A stretch of DNA of 64,000 nucleotides. Source: Nocardia jiangxiensis NBRC 101359 (GTDB lineage Bacteria > Actinomycetota > Actinomycetes > Mycobacteriales > Mycobacteriaceae). Under the pieces are notes generated by a model that worked only from the letters and a program-made list of their open reading frames with translations, had not been told where the DNA came from and ran no database searches. The number at the start of each line of letters is the position of its first letter. Position 1 is the stretch's first letter. The translations under genes were made by a program, and so were the position numbers. Below are positions 50,184 through 57,921 of the stretch, one piece after another. Where the stretch lies: contig NZ_BAGB01000027.1 in the NCBI RefSeq assembly GCF_000308615.1, positions 124,001-188,000 on the forward strand. Direction: 5' to 3'.

Positions 50184-50242
50184 GCGTCTGTCCTCACCGA
50201 GCCCGTGTAGCCAACGGCCTCGACTGCGAGGAGAACGACATC

Positions 50243-51949
50243 ATGACGACACAACCGACGCCGTCCGCGACGCCCTCCCGATGGCGTCGTTTCCAAGATT
50301 GGGCCGCTCGCGATGACATCGAGGACTATTCGCTGCGGTACGCGCCGAAATCCTTCCGCCGCTGGAGTCCGCTGGCCTGCGCGGTCACCGCGCTCGGCGG
50401 CATCGCCTACCTGGCCGACTACTCCATCGGTGCGTCGATTGCCGTGACTCATGGTGCATCCAGCGCCGTGATCGCGATCCTGGTGGCCGCCGTGACGATC
50501 TTCCTGACCGGCGTCCCCATCGCCTACTACGCCGCCAAGTACAACCTGGACATGGATCTGCTGACTCGCGGGGCCGGATTCGGCTACTTCGGATCCACTC
50601 TGACCAGCATCATCTATGCCAGCTTCTGCTTCATCTTCTTCGCCCTCGAGGGATCGATCATGGCCCAGGCGATGAAGCTGGCATTCCACATCCCGCTCCC
50701 GCTCGGCTACATCATCGGTTCACTGTTGATCATTCCGCTCGTGCTGTACGGGATGTCGGCGTTGGCGAAGTTCCAGGTGTGGACGCAACCGTTGTGGCTG
50801 ATCCTGTTCGCGGCGCCGCTGGTGATGATCGCGATCGGCGATCCGTCCGGATTCGACGGCTTCCTGTCGTGGGCCGGCAACGGCGGCAGCGCGCGGGTGA
50901 CCGCGATCGGTGTCGGCGCGGGCGCGGGAGTCGCGCTGTCGCTGATCGCGCAGATCGGGGAGCAGGTCGACTATCTGCGGTTCATGCCGGAGAAGTCGGA
51001 GACGCCCAAGCTGCGCTGGTGGTCCGCGGTTCTGGCGGCAGGCCCGGGGTGGGTGATCCTCGGCGCCGCCAAGCAGCTGTGCGGGGCCTTCCTCGCCTTC
51101 TACATCGCGGGACAGGTCGGCTTCACCCGGGCCACCGAGCCGATCGAACAGTTTCTCGGCAGCTACGGCGTGCTGATCCACAGTCATGCGATGGCGCTGG
51201 CCATCGCGACCGTGATGGTGCTGCTGTCTCAGGTCAAGATCAACGTGACCAACGCGTATTCCGGTTCGCTGTCGTGGTCGAACTTCTTCAGCCGGGTGCT
51301 GCACGTACATCCCGGCCGAGTCGTGTGGCTGGCACTGCACATCGCGATCGCGTTGGCGCTGATGCTGGGCAACATGTTCACCTTGCTCAACACCATCCTG
51401 GGGTTCTACTCCAACGTCGCGATCGCGTGGGTCGGCGCGATCGTCGCCGATCTGGTGATCAACAAGGGAATATTGAAGATCAGCCCGCCGTACATCGAAT
51501 TCAAACGGGCCTATCTGTATCCGATCAATCCGGTCGGATTCGGATCCATGCTCGCCGGGTCGGTGCTGTCGATTCTCGCGTACTTCGGCGCGTTCGGCAG
51601 CCTGCTGGCGGCGTGGTCACCGTATCTCGCACTGGCCGTGGCGGTCGTGCTGACGCCGATCATCGCGGTCCTCACTCGCGGCAAATACTATCTGGCGCGA
51701 CCGAATCCGCTTCGCGAGGAGATCGAGAAGGAGCCGCTGTGGGCCGGGCAAACCCTGCTCGATGTGGTGGACGGCAAGCGGTACGAACTGCCGGATATGG
51801 TGCACCACTGCCCCTTCCATGGCGGAACGGTGTCCTCGCTCACGTGCACGCTCACCAAGAACTGTGCGGAGCAGTGCCAGTCGCCGTCCTATGCCGACAC
51901 CGTTGCGGCCGCGGACCTGGGCCTGCAGGCGATGCGCGTGCGCGACTGA
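50243..51949 (+). CDS. NCS1-family permease with Cys/His-rich C-terminal tail
   Basis: This 568-residue purine-cytosine permease-like protein has 12 predicted spans, with an N-terminal DWAARDDIEDYSLRYAPKSF motif and EGSIMAQAMKLAFHIPLPLG, EQVDYLRFMPEKSE and KINVTNAYSGSLSWSNFFSR, typical of the Fcy/PCP branch. After the last span it has an unusual tail: VHHCPFHGGTVSSLTC, then TLTKNCAEQC, at about residues 518-545. The tail has four cysteines and three histidines and could bind a metal or a cluster. The ATG at 50243 has GAGGAGAAC upstream. The divergent fmdAB and downstream amide genes suggest uptake of a nitrogenous base or an amide-related compound. Confidence 0.88.
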   Translation: MTTQPTPSATPSRWRRFQDWAARDDIEDYSLRYAPKSFRRWSPLACAVTALGGIAYLADYSIGASIAVTHGASSAVIAILVAAVTIFLTGVPIAYYAAKYNLDMDLLTRGAGFGYFGSTLTSIIYASFCFIFFALEGSIMAQAMKLAFHIPLPLGYIIGSLLIIPLVLYGMSALAKFQVWTQPLWLILFAAPLVMIAIGDPSGFDGFLSWAGNGGSARVTAIGVGAGAGVALSLIAQIGEQVDYLRFMPEKSETPKLRWWSAVLAAGPGWVILGAAKQLCGAFLAFYIAGQVGFTRATEPIEQFLGSYGVLIHSHAMALAIATVMVLLSQVKINVTNAYSGSLSWSNFFSRVLHVHPGRVVWLALHIAIALALMLGNMFTLLNTILGFYSNVAIAWVGAIVADLVINKGILKISPPYIEFKRAYLYPINPVGFGSMLAGSVLSILAYFGAFGSLLAAWSPYLALAVAVVLTPIIAVLTRGKYYLARPNPLREEIEKEPLWAGQTLLDVVDGKRYELPDMVHHCPFHGGTVSSLTCTLTKNCAEQCQSPSYADTVAAADLGLQAMRVRD

Positions 51950-52003
51950 GATCCCTGAAACTGCTTGGGGTCGAACAATGTTCGGCCCTGAGCAGGGGGC
52001 GGA

Positions 52004-53083
52004 TCAGGAGGTCAGTTCGGCGTGCACCGTGAAATCCAGCCGATCGGCCCCGGCGAGATAGACCGGCTGCGTGGTGTGCACGCCGCGCACCCGGACCTCC
52101 CCGCGCGGACCGTGGTAGGTGGCGTTGGAGGCGGTGCGTTCGATCGCGCGCAGGTCCAGACTGCGTGCTTGCTCGGCGAGCGACGCGAACAACAGCAGTC
52201 CCTCGTAACAGGACTCGCCGATGTTGTTCAGCGCCGGAGCGTGCGCCCCGAAACGGTCGGCGTACCGAGCCCCGAAGTCCATCCCGGCCGGGGACACCAC
52301 ACTCTCGAAATAGCCGCAGGCGGTGAACAATCCGCGAGTGCTGTCGACGCCACCGGCGTAGAGGACATCCTCACCGATCATCATGCCGAGCCGGATCCGG
52401 CACTCGTCGAGTCCGGCCGCGGCGAACGCCCGATTGAACGCGGCGCAGTCGGCGCCGACCAGGAACAGCAGAACACCTTGCGCCGCAGAGGATCCGATCA
52501 GGTCGAGTGCGGCGGCGAAATCGCGCCCGCCCAGCGGGACGAACGTCGCGCCGACCACATCGATATCCGATTCGGAGCTGAATTCCACTGTGGCCCGGGC
52601 AGTCTCGCGTGGCCAGATGTAATCGTTGCCGACGATGTACCAGCGTCGGATGCCGAATTCAGCGCGCATCCACCGCAGTGCGGGGAACAGCTGCTGATCG
52701 GGGGTCTCACCCACCATGTACACGCCGTCGGAATCCTCGCCCCCCTCGTAGAAAGTGGTGTAGACGTAGGGGATTCGCCCGGCGGTCTGCGGAGTGATCA
52801 CCTTGCGCGCGTTCGACAGATGCCAGCCGACGACGCCGTCGATCAGTCCCGCGCCGATCATCCGGTCGACGTGCGCGGTCAGCTCCGGCAGTGGCGCTGC
52901 GGCGTCGATCGGGTGCAGCCGCACCGGCCGATCCAGGATGCCGCCCGCGGCGTTGATGTCCTCGATCGCGAGCTCGGCGGATGCCTCGCACGACGGTCCG
53001 AACATCCCCGCCGGGCCGCTCAGCGGCACCGCCAGTGCGAGATCGACCGATTCGCGACGACCGCGAAGGCTCCGAGCGGTCAT
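52004..53083 (-). CDS. AmiC-like amide-sensing periplasmic-binding-fold protein
   Basis: This 359-residue protein has a type I periplasmic-binding fold without a signal peptide (MTARSLRGRRESVDLALAVP), so it is probably cytoplasmic. Similarity to AmiC of Pseudomonas is visible in LSNARKVITPQTAGRIPYVY and IVGNDYIWPRETARATVEFS. AmiC binds short amides and controls an antiterminator. In Rhodococcus rhodochrous J1, NhhC (AmiC-like) works with NhhD (MarR-like) to control nitrile hydratase. Here it is divergent from a MarR gene, so an analogous pair is likely. ATG at 53083 is chosen; the longer frame upstream overlaps the marR gene. Confidence 0.85.
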   Translation of the reverse strand: MTARSLRGRRESVDLALAVPLSGPAGMFGPSCEASAELAIEDINAAGGILDRPVRLHPIDAAAPLPELTAHVDRMIGAGLIDGVVGWHLSNARKVITPQTAGRIPYVYTTFYEGGEDSDGVYMVGETPDQQLFPALRWMRAEFGIRRWYIVGNDYIWPRETARATVEFSSESDIDVVGATFVPLGGRDFAAALDLIGSSAAQGVLLFLVGADCAAFNRAFAAAGLDECRIRLGMMIGEDVLYAGGVDSTRGLFTACGYFESVVSPAGMDFGARYADRFGAHAPALNNIGESCYEGLLLFASLAEQARSLDLRAIERTASNATYHGPRGEVRVRGVHTTQPVYLAGADRLDFTVHAELTS

Positions 53084-53101
53084 GGCAACCACCACCGTAA
53101 T

Positions 53102-53111
53102 ACTTGCAAGT
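53102..53111. promoter_or_regulatory. Operator candidate in AmiC/MarR divergent promoter
   Basis: The perfect 10-bp palindrome ACTTGCAAGT lies in the 63-bp gap between the divergent AmiC-like and MarR genes. It overlaps the expected -35 region of the marR promoter. Binding here would repress both genes. Confidence 0.55.
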
Positions 53112-53133
53112 GAAAATGACTCATACGGCGCTG

Positions 53134-53139
53134 TATAGT
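53134..53139 (+). promoter_or_regulatory. -10 element of leaderless marR promoter
   Basis: TATAGT ends 7 bp before the GTG at 53147, the same geometry as the XRE-cupin promoter. TGAAAA at 53111-53116, 17 bp upstream, is a weak -35. No Shine-Dalgarno sequence is present, so the transcript is predicted to be leaderless. Confidence 0.6.
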
Positions 53140-53146
53140 GCTGATT

Positions 53147-53587
53147 GTGGACGATAGTACCGCCCTTGCCGCGCTGGACGAGCTTGCCCGACTGATGCGG
53201 CGGGTATCGCAGGATCTGGACAAGACTGTCGCCACCTGCCTCGGTGAGACGTCTCCCGGGCGTTGGCACGTGCTGAACGCGGTCGCCGATGGCCAGGGGC
53301 GTTCGATGTCCCAACTGGCCGAAGTCACGCAACTCAATGCCGCCACGCTCACCCGTCTGATCGACGCGATGATCGCCGACAACCTGGTGAACCGCAACGT
53401 CGACGCCGCCGACCGGCGCAGAGTGCTGGTGCACCCGACCCGGCGCGGCCAGCTGACACACAAGGTCATGAATCAGGCGCTCACCGAGGGCGGCATTTCC
53501 TCGATCGCCCTCGGAAGTGAACCGCTCACACAATTGCTCACAGCTCTGCTGGATCGGATCCAGGTGAGCGATCCGGTGTCGCTGTAG
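53147..53587 (+). CDS. MarR-family regulator, partner of AmiC-like sensor
   Basis: This 146-residue winged-helix regulator has MSQLAEVTQLNAATLTRLID as the recognition helix region and the Asp/Arg wing in NVDAADRRRVLVHPTRRGQL. The GTG at 53147 is chosen because TATAGT lies 7 bp upstream; a GTG three codons earlier overlaps that box. It is divergent from the AmiC-like gene and followed by amiE after 120 bp. It may repress or activate the amidase, with the AmiC-like protein as amide sensor, as proposed for NhhC/NhhD in Rhodococcus. Confidence 0.88.
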   Translation: MDDSTALAALDELARLMRRVSQDLDKTVATCLGETSPGRWHVLNAVADGQGRSMSQLAEVTQLNAATLTRLIDAMIADNLVNRNVDAADRRRVLVHPTRRGQLTHKVMNQALTEGGISSIALGSEPLTQLLTALLDRIQVSDPVSL

Positions 53588-53707
53588 CATTCTTCCCCGG
53601 AAATGCCCTTGTTACACGGCGGACATTACGACGCCTCCGGCATGCGGGATAGTTTTCTCCGATGACATCCGGTGAAGTGCGCCGGAATCAGCGGAAGGGC
53701 GACTCTC

Positions 53708-54730
53708 ATGCGTCACGGAGACATCGGCTCGAGTCCCGACACGGTCGGGGTCGCGGTGGTCAACTACAAGATTCCCCGACTGCACACCGGGGCCGAAGTG
53801 ATCGAGAACGCGAAGAAGATCGCCGATATGGTGGTAGGCATCAAGACCGGCCTGCCCGGTATGGACCTCATAGTATTCCCGGAGTATTCGACGATGGGAA
53901 TAATGTACGACCGCGAAGAAATGTATGCCACCGCCACCACCGTGCCCGGTGCGGAGACCGAGATCTTCGCCGCGGCGTGCCGGAAAGCCAAGACGTGGGG
54001 TGTGTTCTCCCTGACCGGCGAACGGCACGAGGGGCATCCGGACAAGGCGCCCTACAACACGCTCGTGCTCATCGATGACGAAGGTCGAATCGTCCAGAAG
54101 TACCGGAAGATACTGCCCTGGAACCCGATCGAAGGCTGGTATCCCGGCGGGGAGACCTACGTCAGCGATGGCCCTAAGGGTATGAAGCTTTCGCTGATCG
54201 TGTGCGACGACGGGAATTACCCGGAGATCTGGCGCGACTGTGCGATGAAGGGCGCCGAACTGATCGTGCGCTGTCAGGGCTACATGTACCCGGCGAAGGA
54301 TCAGCAGGTGCTGATGGCCAAGGCCATGGCCTGGGCGAACAATTGCTATGTCGCGGTCGCCAACTGCTCGGGATTCGACGGCGTCTACACGTACTTCGGC
54401 CATTCGTCGATCATCGGCTTCGACGGACGCACTCTCGGTGAGACCGGCACCGAGGAGTACGGGATTCAATACGCGCAATTGTCTATCCCCGAAATTCGTG
54501 CCGCCCGCCGGTACGATCAGGCGCAGAATCATCTGTTCAAACTGCTACATCGCGGTTATACCGGGGTCTGGAATTCCGGAGACGGCGACAAGGGCATCGC
54601 CGACTGCCCGTTCGATTTCTACAAAACGTGGGTGAGCGATCCGAAGAAGGCTCAGGAACAGGTCGAGGCGATAACCCGGGATACGATCGGCGTCGCCGAA
54701 TGTCCCGTGTACGACCTGCCGCACGAATAG
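53708..54730 (+). CDS. amiE: Aliphatic amidase
   Basis: This 340-residue nitrilase-superfamily amidase hydrolyses acetamide, propionamide or similar to the acid and ammonia. The catalytic triad is at the same numbers as in Pseudomonas AmiE: Glu59 (FPEYST), Lys134 (KYRKILPW) and Cys166 ([11 protein letters not shown]). The N-terminus [20 protein letters not shown] is almost identical in style to AmiE, and the length (340 against 346) agrees. The ATG at 53708 has GGAAGGGCG upstream. It is next to the AmiC-like sensor and MarR genes, which probably control it. Formamide and acrylamide are also possible substrates. Confidence 0.96.
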   Translation: MRHGDIGSSPDTVGVAVVNYKIPRLHTGAEVIENAKKIADMVVGIKTGLPGMDLIVFPEYSTMGIMYDREEMYATATTVPGAETEIFAAACRKAKTWGVFSLTGERHEGHPDKAPYNTLVLIDDEGRIVQKYRKILPWNPIEGWYPGGETYVSDGPKGMKLSLIVCDDGNYPEIWRDCAMKGAELIVRCQGYMYPAKDQQVLMAKAMAWANNCYVAVANCSGFDGVYTYFGHSSIIGFDGRTLGETGTEEYGIQYAQLSIPEIRAARRYDQAQNHLFKLLHRGYTGVWNSGDGDKGIADCPFDFYKTWVSDPKKAQEQVEAITRDTIGVAECPVYDLPHE

Positions 54731-54747
54731 CGACAGTTCCTCCGCGC

Positions 54748-55179
54748 TCAGCAGCGATCCTGCGCGTCCAACGCCGCCAGCAACGCCCGCAACGTTTCCC
54801 GCTGCTCGTCGGACAGCGGTGCGAACGTCTCCGTGGCGGCCTCGCGCCGGGCCTGCGACATGAGCGAGAGCGTGCGACGTCCCGCTTCGGTCGGGACCAC
54901 CAGGGTGGAACGCCGGTTGGCCGGATCGGGTGCGCGGGTGATCAGTCCCGCCGCGACGAGCGCATCGACCACCGTGGTCGCCGAGCGCGGCACGATGCCG
55001 AGATGGTCCGCGAGGGCGGACATCCGCAGCGGTTCCTCGGCCCGGCCGATGATCCGCAACGCTCGGCTCTGGGCGGGCGTCAGGCCCAGGGGAGCCAGGC
55101 GTGCCGCCTGATTGCGGCGGATCCGCTTGCTGACCTGCAGGAACAGCTCGGGGAGTTCGGATTCGGTGGCCTCTGCCAT
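54748..55179 (-). CDS. MarR-family transcriptional regulator
   Basis: This 143-residue winged-helix protein has LRMSALADHLGIVPRSATTV as the DNA-binding helices and the wing DPANRRSTLVVPTEAGRRTL. It is divergent from an ABC exporter gene. The 83-bp gap contains two 18-bp copies of the same palindrome, one of them directly at its own start. It therefore probably represses both genes and is relieved by a toxic ligand exported by the transporter. Confidence 0.94.
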   Translation of the reverse strand: MAEATESELPELFLQVSKRIRRNQAARLAPLGLTPAQSRALRIIGRAEEPLRMSALADHLGIVPRSATTVVDALVAAGLITRAPDPANRRSTLVVPTEAGRRTLSLMSQARREAATETFAPLSDEQRETLRALLAALDAQDRC

Positions 55180-55197
55180 AATTCTGAGCTTAGCTCA
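55180..55197. promoter_or_regulatory. MarR operator candidate 1
   Basis: AATTCTGAGCTTAGCTCA contains the palindrome TGAGCT-T-AGCTCA. It abuts the marR ATG and would block its transcription. Confidence 0.75.
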
Positions 55198-55211
55198 TAG
55201 TTCTGTGGAAT

Positions 55212-55229
55212 AATTGTGAGTCAAGCTCA
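55212..55229. promoter_or_regulatory. MarR operator candidate 2
   Basis: AATTGTGAGTCAAGCTCA is an 18-bp copy of candidate 1 with three differences; the TGAG/CTCA arms and the AATT flank are kept. The two copies are spaced 32 bp apart, about three helical turns, so both would be bound on the same face. It lies 34 bp before the exporter ATG. Confidence 0.75.
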
Positions 55230-55262
55230 GTTAGGAGTGGTAGTACCTGGAAGGAGGCGCCT

Positions 55263-57032
55263 ATGGCAGCCCAATCCCCACCCCGCATCGGCCGGATTCT
55301 CCGGCTGTTCCGGCCCTACCGCGCGCGCCTGGCTCTGGTCGCCGCGCTGGTGGGCCTCTCGTCCGTGGTCTCGCTGGCCTCACCGTTCATGCTGCGTCAG
55401 ATCCTGGACGACGCTCTGCCGCACGGCCGCACCGGACTGCTCACCGTCCTGGCCGCGGGCATGGTCGCGGTCGTCGTGCTGACCAGCGTGTTCAGCGTGT
55501 TGCAGACCTATATCTCCACCGCCGTCGGCCAGCAGGTCATGCACGACCTGCGCGCGGCGGTCTACGCGCGGCTGCAGAGCATGCCGCTGGCATTCTTCAC
55601 CACCACCCGCACCGGTGAGGTGCAATCACGCATCGCCAACGACATCGGCGGCATGCAGTCCACGGTGACCACGACGGCCACCTCCATCGTCTCCAACTTC
55701 ACCTCGGTGATCGCGGCGATCATCGCCATGTTCGCCCTGGATTGGCGGCTGGCTGCGGTCTCGCTGCTGATGTTGCCGTTCTTCGTGTGGATCAGCCGAC
55801 GTGTCGGCGACGAACGTCGGCGGATCACCGCCGCGCGACAGCGCAAACTCGCCGGAATGTCGGCGATCGTGGAGGAATCGCTGTCGGTGAGCGGAATTCT
55901 GTTGGGGCGCACCATGGGACGCTCGCCCGCGCTGATCGACAGCTTCACCGGCGAGTCGCGCGAACTGGTCGATCTGGAGATCCGCTCGAGTATGGCCGGA
56001 CGCTGGCGGCAGGCCACGATCCAGATCGTGATGGCCGCCATGCCCGCGGTGATCTACTGGGTCGCCGGACTCACCTCCGCCGGTGGACATCCGCTGGTAT
56101 CGATCGGCACCCTGGTCGCCTTCACCACCTTGCAGACGAGTCTGCTGCGTCCGGCAGTACAGTTGCTGTCCACCGGCGTGGATATGCAGAGCTCGATGGC
56201 GTTGTTCGGCAGGATCTTCGAATATCTCGACCTGCGCCCCGATATCCAGGAACCGGCGCACCCGGTGTCGATGCCGCGTGCCGAGGTGGCGGGCACGGTG
56301 CGGTTCGAGCAGGTGGGTTTCGCCTATGATGCGAAGGATCGGCAGGTCCTCGACGATATCGATCTCACCGTCCCGGCCGGGACGTCACTGGCCATCGTCG
56401 GTGAAACCGGTTCGGGCAAAACGACTCTCGGATATCTCGTCGCGCGGCTGTACGACGCGAGCTCGGGCCGCGTCACCATCGATGGCATCGATGTGCGGGA
56501 TCTGAGTTTCGCGGAACTGTCCGCGAGCGTGGGTGTGGTCTCCCAGGAGACCTATCTGTTCCACGCCTCGGTCGCCGAGAATCTCCGTTTCGCCAAGCCC
56601 GATGCCACGGACGAGGAATTGATCGCCGCGGCTCGCGCCGCACAGATCCACGAGCACATCGCGAGCCTGCCCGACGGCTACGACACCCTCGTCGGCGAAC
56701 GCGGCTACCGCTTCTCCGGCGGCGAGAAACAACGCCTGGCCGTGGCCCGCGCCATCCTGCGCAATCCGCCGATCATGGTGCTCGACGAGGCCACCAGCGC
56801 CCTGGACACCCGCACCGAACGCGAGGTCCAAGCCGCCATCGACGCCCTGTCCGCCGGGCGCACCACGATCACCATCGCCCACCGCCTGTCCACCATCCGA
56901 GATGCCGATCAGATCGTCGTCCTGGACGCCGGACACGCCGTCGAACGAGGTACGCACCGGGAACTCCTGGAGCGCAACGGTTTCTATGCCGATCTGCTCT
57001 CGCGCGACGCAGTGCTGGAGCCCGCCGCCTGA
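55263..57032 (+). CDS. ABC-type multidrug exporter (fused TMD-NBD)
   Basis: This 589-residue half-transporter has six membrane spans (about residues 20-300) followed by an ATP-binding domain. Walker A is VGETGSGKTTLGYLV near 380. The signature is FSGGEKQRLAVARAILRNPP near 487, where F replaces the usual L of LSGGQ. Walker B with the catalytic Glu is IMVLDEATSALD, and the H-loop is ITIAHRLSTI. The ATG at 55263 has GGAAGGAGGC upstream. It is controlled by the divergent MarR gene through two operators. It probably exports a hydrophobic toxicant or lipid as a dimer. Confidence 0.93.
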   Translation: MAAQSPPRIGRILRLFRPYRARLALVAALVGLSSVVSLASPFMLRQILDDALPHGRTGLLTVLAAGMVAVVVLTSVFSVLQTYISTAVGQQVMHDLRAAVYARLQSMPLAFFTTTRTGEVQSRIANDIGGMQSTVTTTATSIVSNFTSVIAAIIAMFALDWRLAAVSLLMLPFFVWISRRVGDERRRITAARQRKLAGMSAIVEESLSVSGILLGRTMGRSPALIDSFTGESRELVDLEIRSSMAGRWRQATIQIVMAAMPAVIYWVAGLTSAGGHPLVSIGTLVAFTTLQTSLLRPAVQLLSTGVDMQSSMALFGRIFEYLDLRPDIQEPAHPVSMPRAEVAGTVRFEQVGFAYDAKDRQVLDDIDLTVPAGTSLAIVGETGSGKTTLGYLVARLYDASSGRVTIDGIDVRDLSFAELSASVGVVSQETYLFHASVAENLRFAKPDATDEELIAAARAAQIHEHIASLPDGYDTLVGERGYRFSGGEKQRLAVARAILRNPPIMVLDEATSALDTRTEREVQAAIDALSAGRTTITIAHRLSTIRDADQIVVLDAGHAVERGTHRELLERNGFYADLLSRDAVLEPAA

Positions 57033-57119
57033 TCGCCTCGGTAGCGGGCGTCGCGAGGGAGTTCGGTATGCGCAGCGCATTCCCTCCACGTCCGGTGCCG
57101 ACGAAACTACCGTGGAGGT

Positions 57120-57899
57120 ATGACCACCGTGGAGTTTCAGCATCTGCTCGTAGACCGGGACGGTGACACCGTCCATATCACGATGAACCGCCCGGAGCGG
57201 CGCAATGCGCTCTCGGCCGAACACCTGGCCGAACTGCTGATCGCCTTCCGGACCGCGGGCGCCGGCGATGCGACCGGGATCGTGCTGGGCGCTCGGGGCC
57301 CGGTGTTCTCGGCCGGTCACGACTTCGCCGACGTCGCGTCCCGGGATCTGGTCGGTGTGCGCGAGCTGCTGAAGTTGTGCACCGATCTGATGACGGCCAT
57401 CGAGGCCGCGCCGCAGGTGGTCATCGCACGGGTGCACGGCCTGGCCACCGCGGCCGGATGTCAGCTGGTCGCCTCCTGTGATCTCGCGATCGCCGCCGAC
57501 TCGGCGGGTTTCGCACTTCCCGGCGGTAAAGGTGGCTGGTTCTGCCACACTCCGGCCGTCCCGGTGGCGCGGGCCGTCGGTCGCAAACGTCTGATGGAAC
57601 TGGCCCTGACCGGCGATCCGATCGACGCCCGCACCGCCGCGGAATGGGGGCTGATCAACCGCGCGGTTCCCGACGAGGATCTCGACACCGCCGTCGCCGA
57701 GTTGCTGTCCCGCGCGACCCGCGGCAGCCGCGCCAGCAAGGCCCTCGGCAAACACACCCTCTACGCACAGCTCGACCGGCCCGAAACCGATGCCTACACT
57801 CTCGCCGTCGAGGTCATGGCCGCCGCTTCCCAGCTGCCCGGTGCTCGCGAGGGTATGGCTGCGTTCCTGGAGAAACGTGCGCCGGTCTGGCCGGACTAG
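57120..57899 (+). CDS. Crotonase-fold protein, ECHDC3-like, lacking both catalytic glutamates
   Basis: This 259-residue enoyl-CoA hydratase/isomerase family member keeps the CoA-binding frame (NRPERRNALS and FSAGHDFADV near residue 68) but not the active site. The equivalent of Glu144 is Gln115 (AAGCQLVASCD), and the equivalent of Glu164 is Gly135 (FALPGGKGGWF). This matches the ECHDC3-like branch, which is not expected to hydrate enoyl-CoA. It might be a thioesterase, isomerase or CoA-ligand binder. The ATG at 57120 follows GTGGAGGT. It converges with an SDR gene. Confidence 0.9.
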   Translation: MTTVEFQHLLVDRDGDTVHITMNRPERRNALSAEHLAELLIAFRTAGAGDATGIVLGARGPVFSAGHDFADVASRDLVGVRELLKLCTDLMTAIEAAPQVVIARVHGLATAAGCQLVASCDLAIAADSAGFALPGGKGGWFCHTPAVPVARAVGRKRLMELALTGDPIDARTAAEWGLINRAVPDEDLDTAVAELLSRATRGSRASKALGKHTLYAQLDRPETDAYTLAVEVMAAASQLPGAREGMAAFLEKRAPVWPD

Positions 57900-57921
57900 A
57901 TACCGTTGCCGCTGGCCGAAA

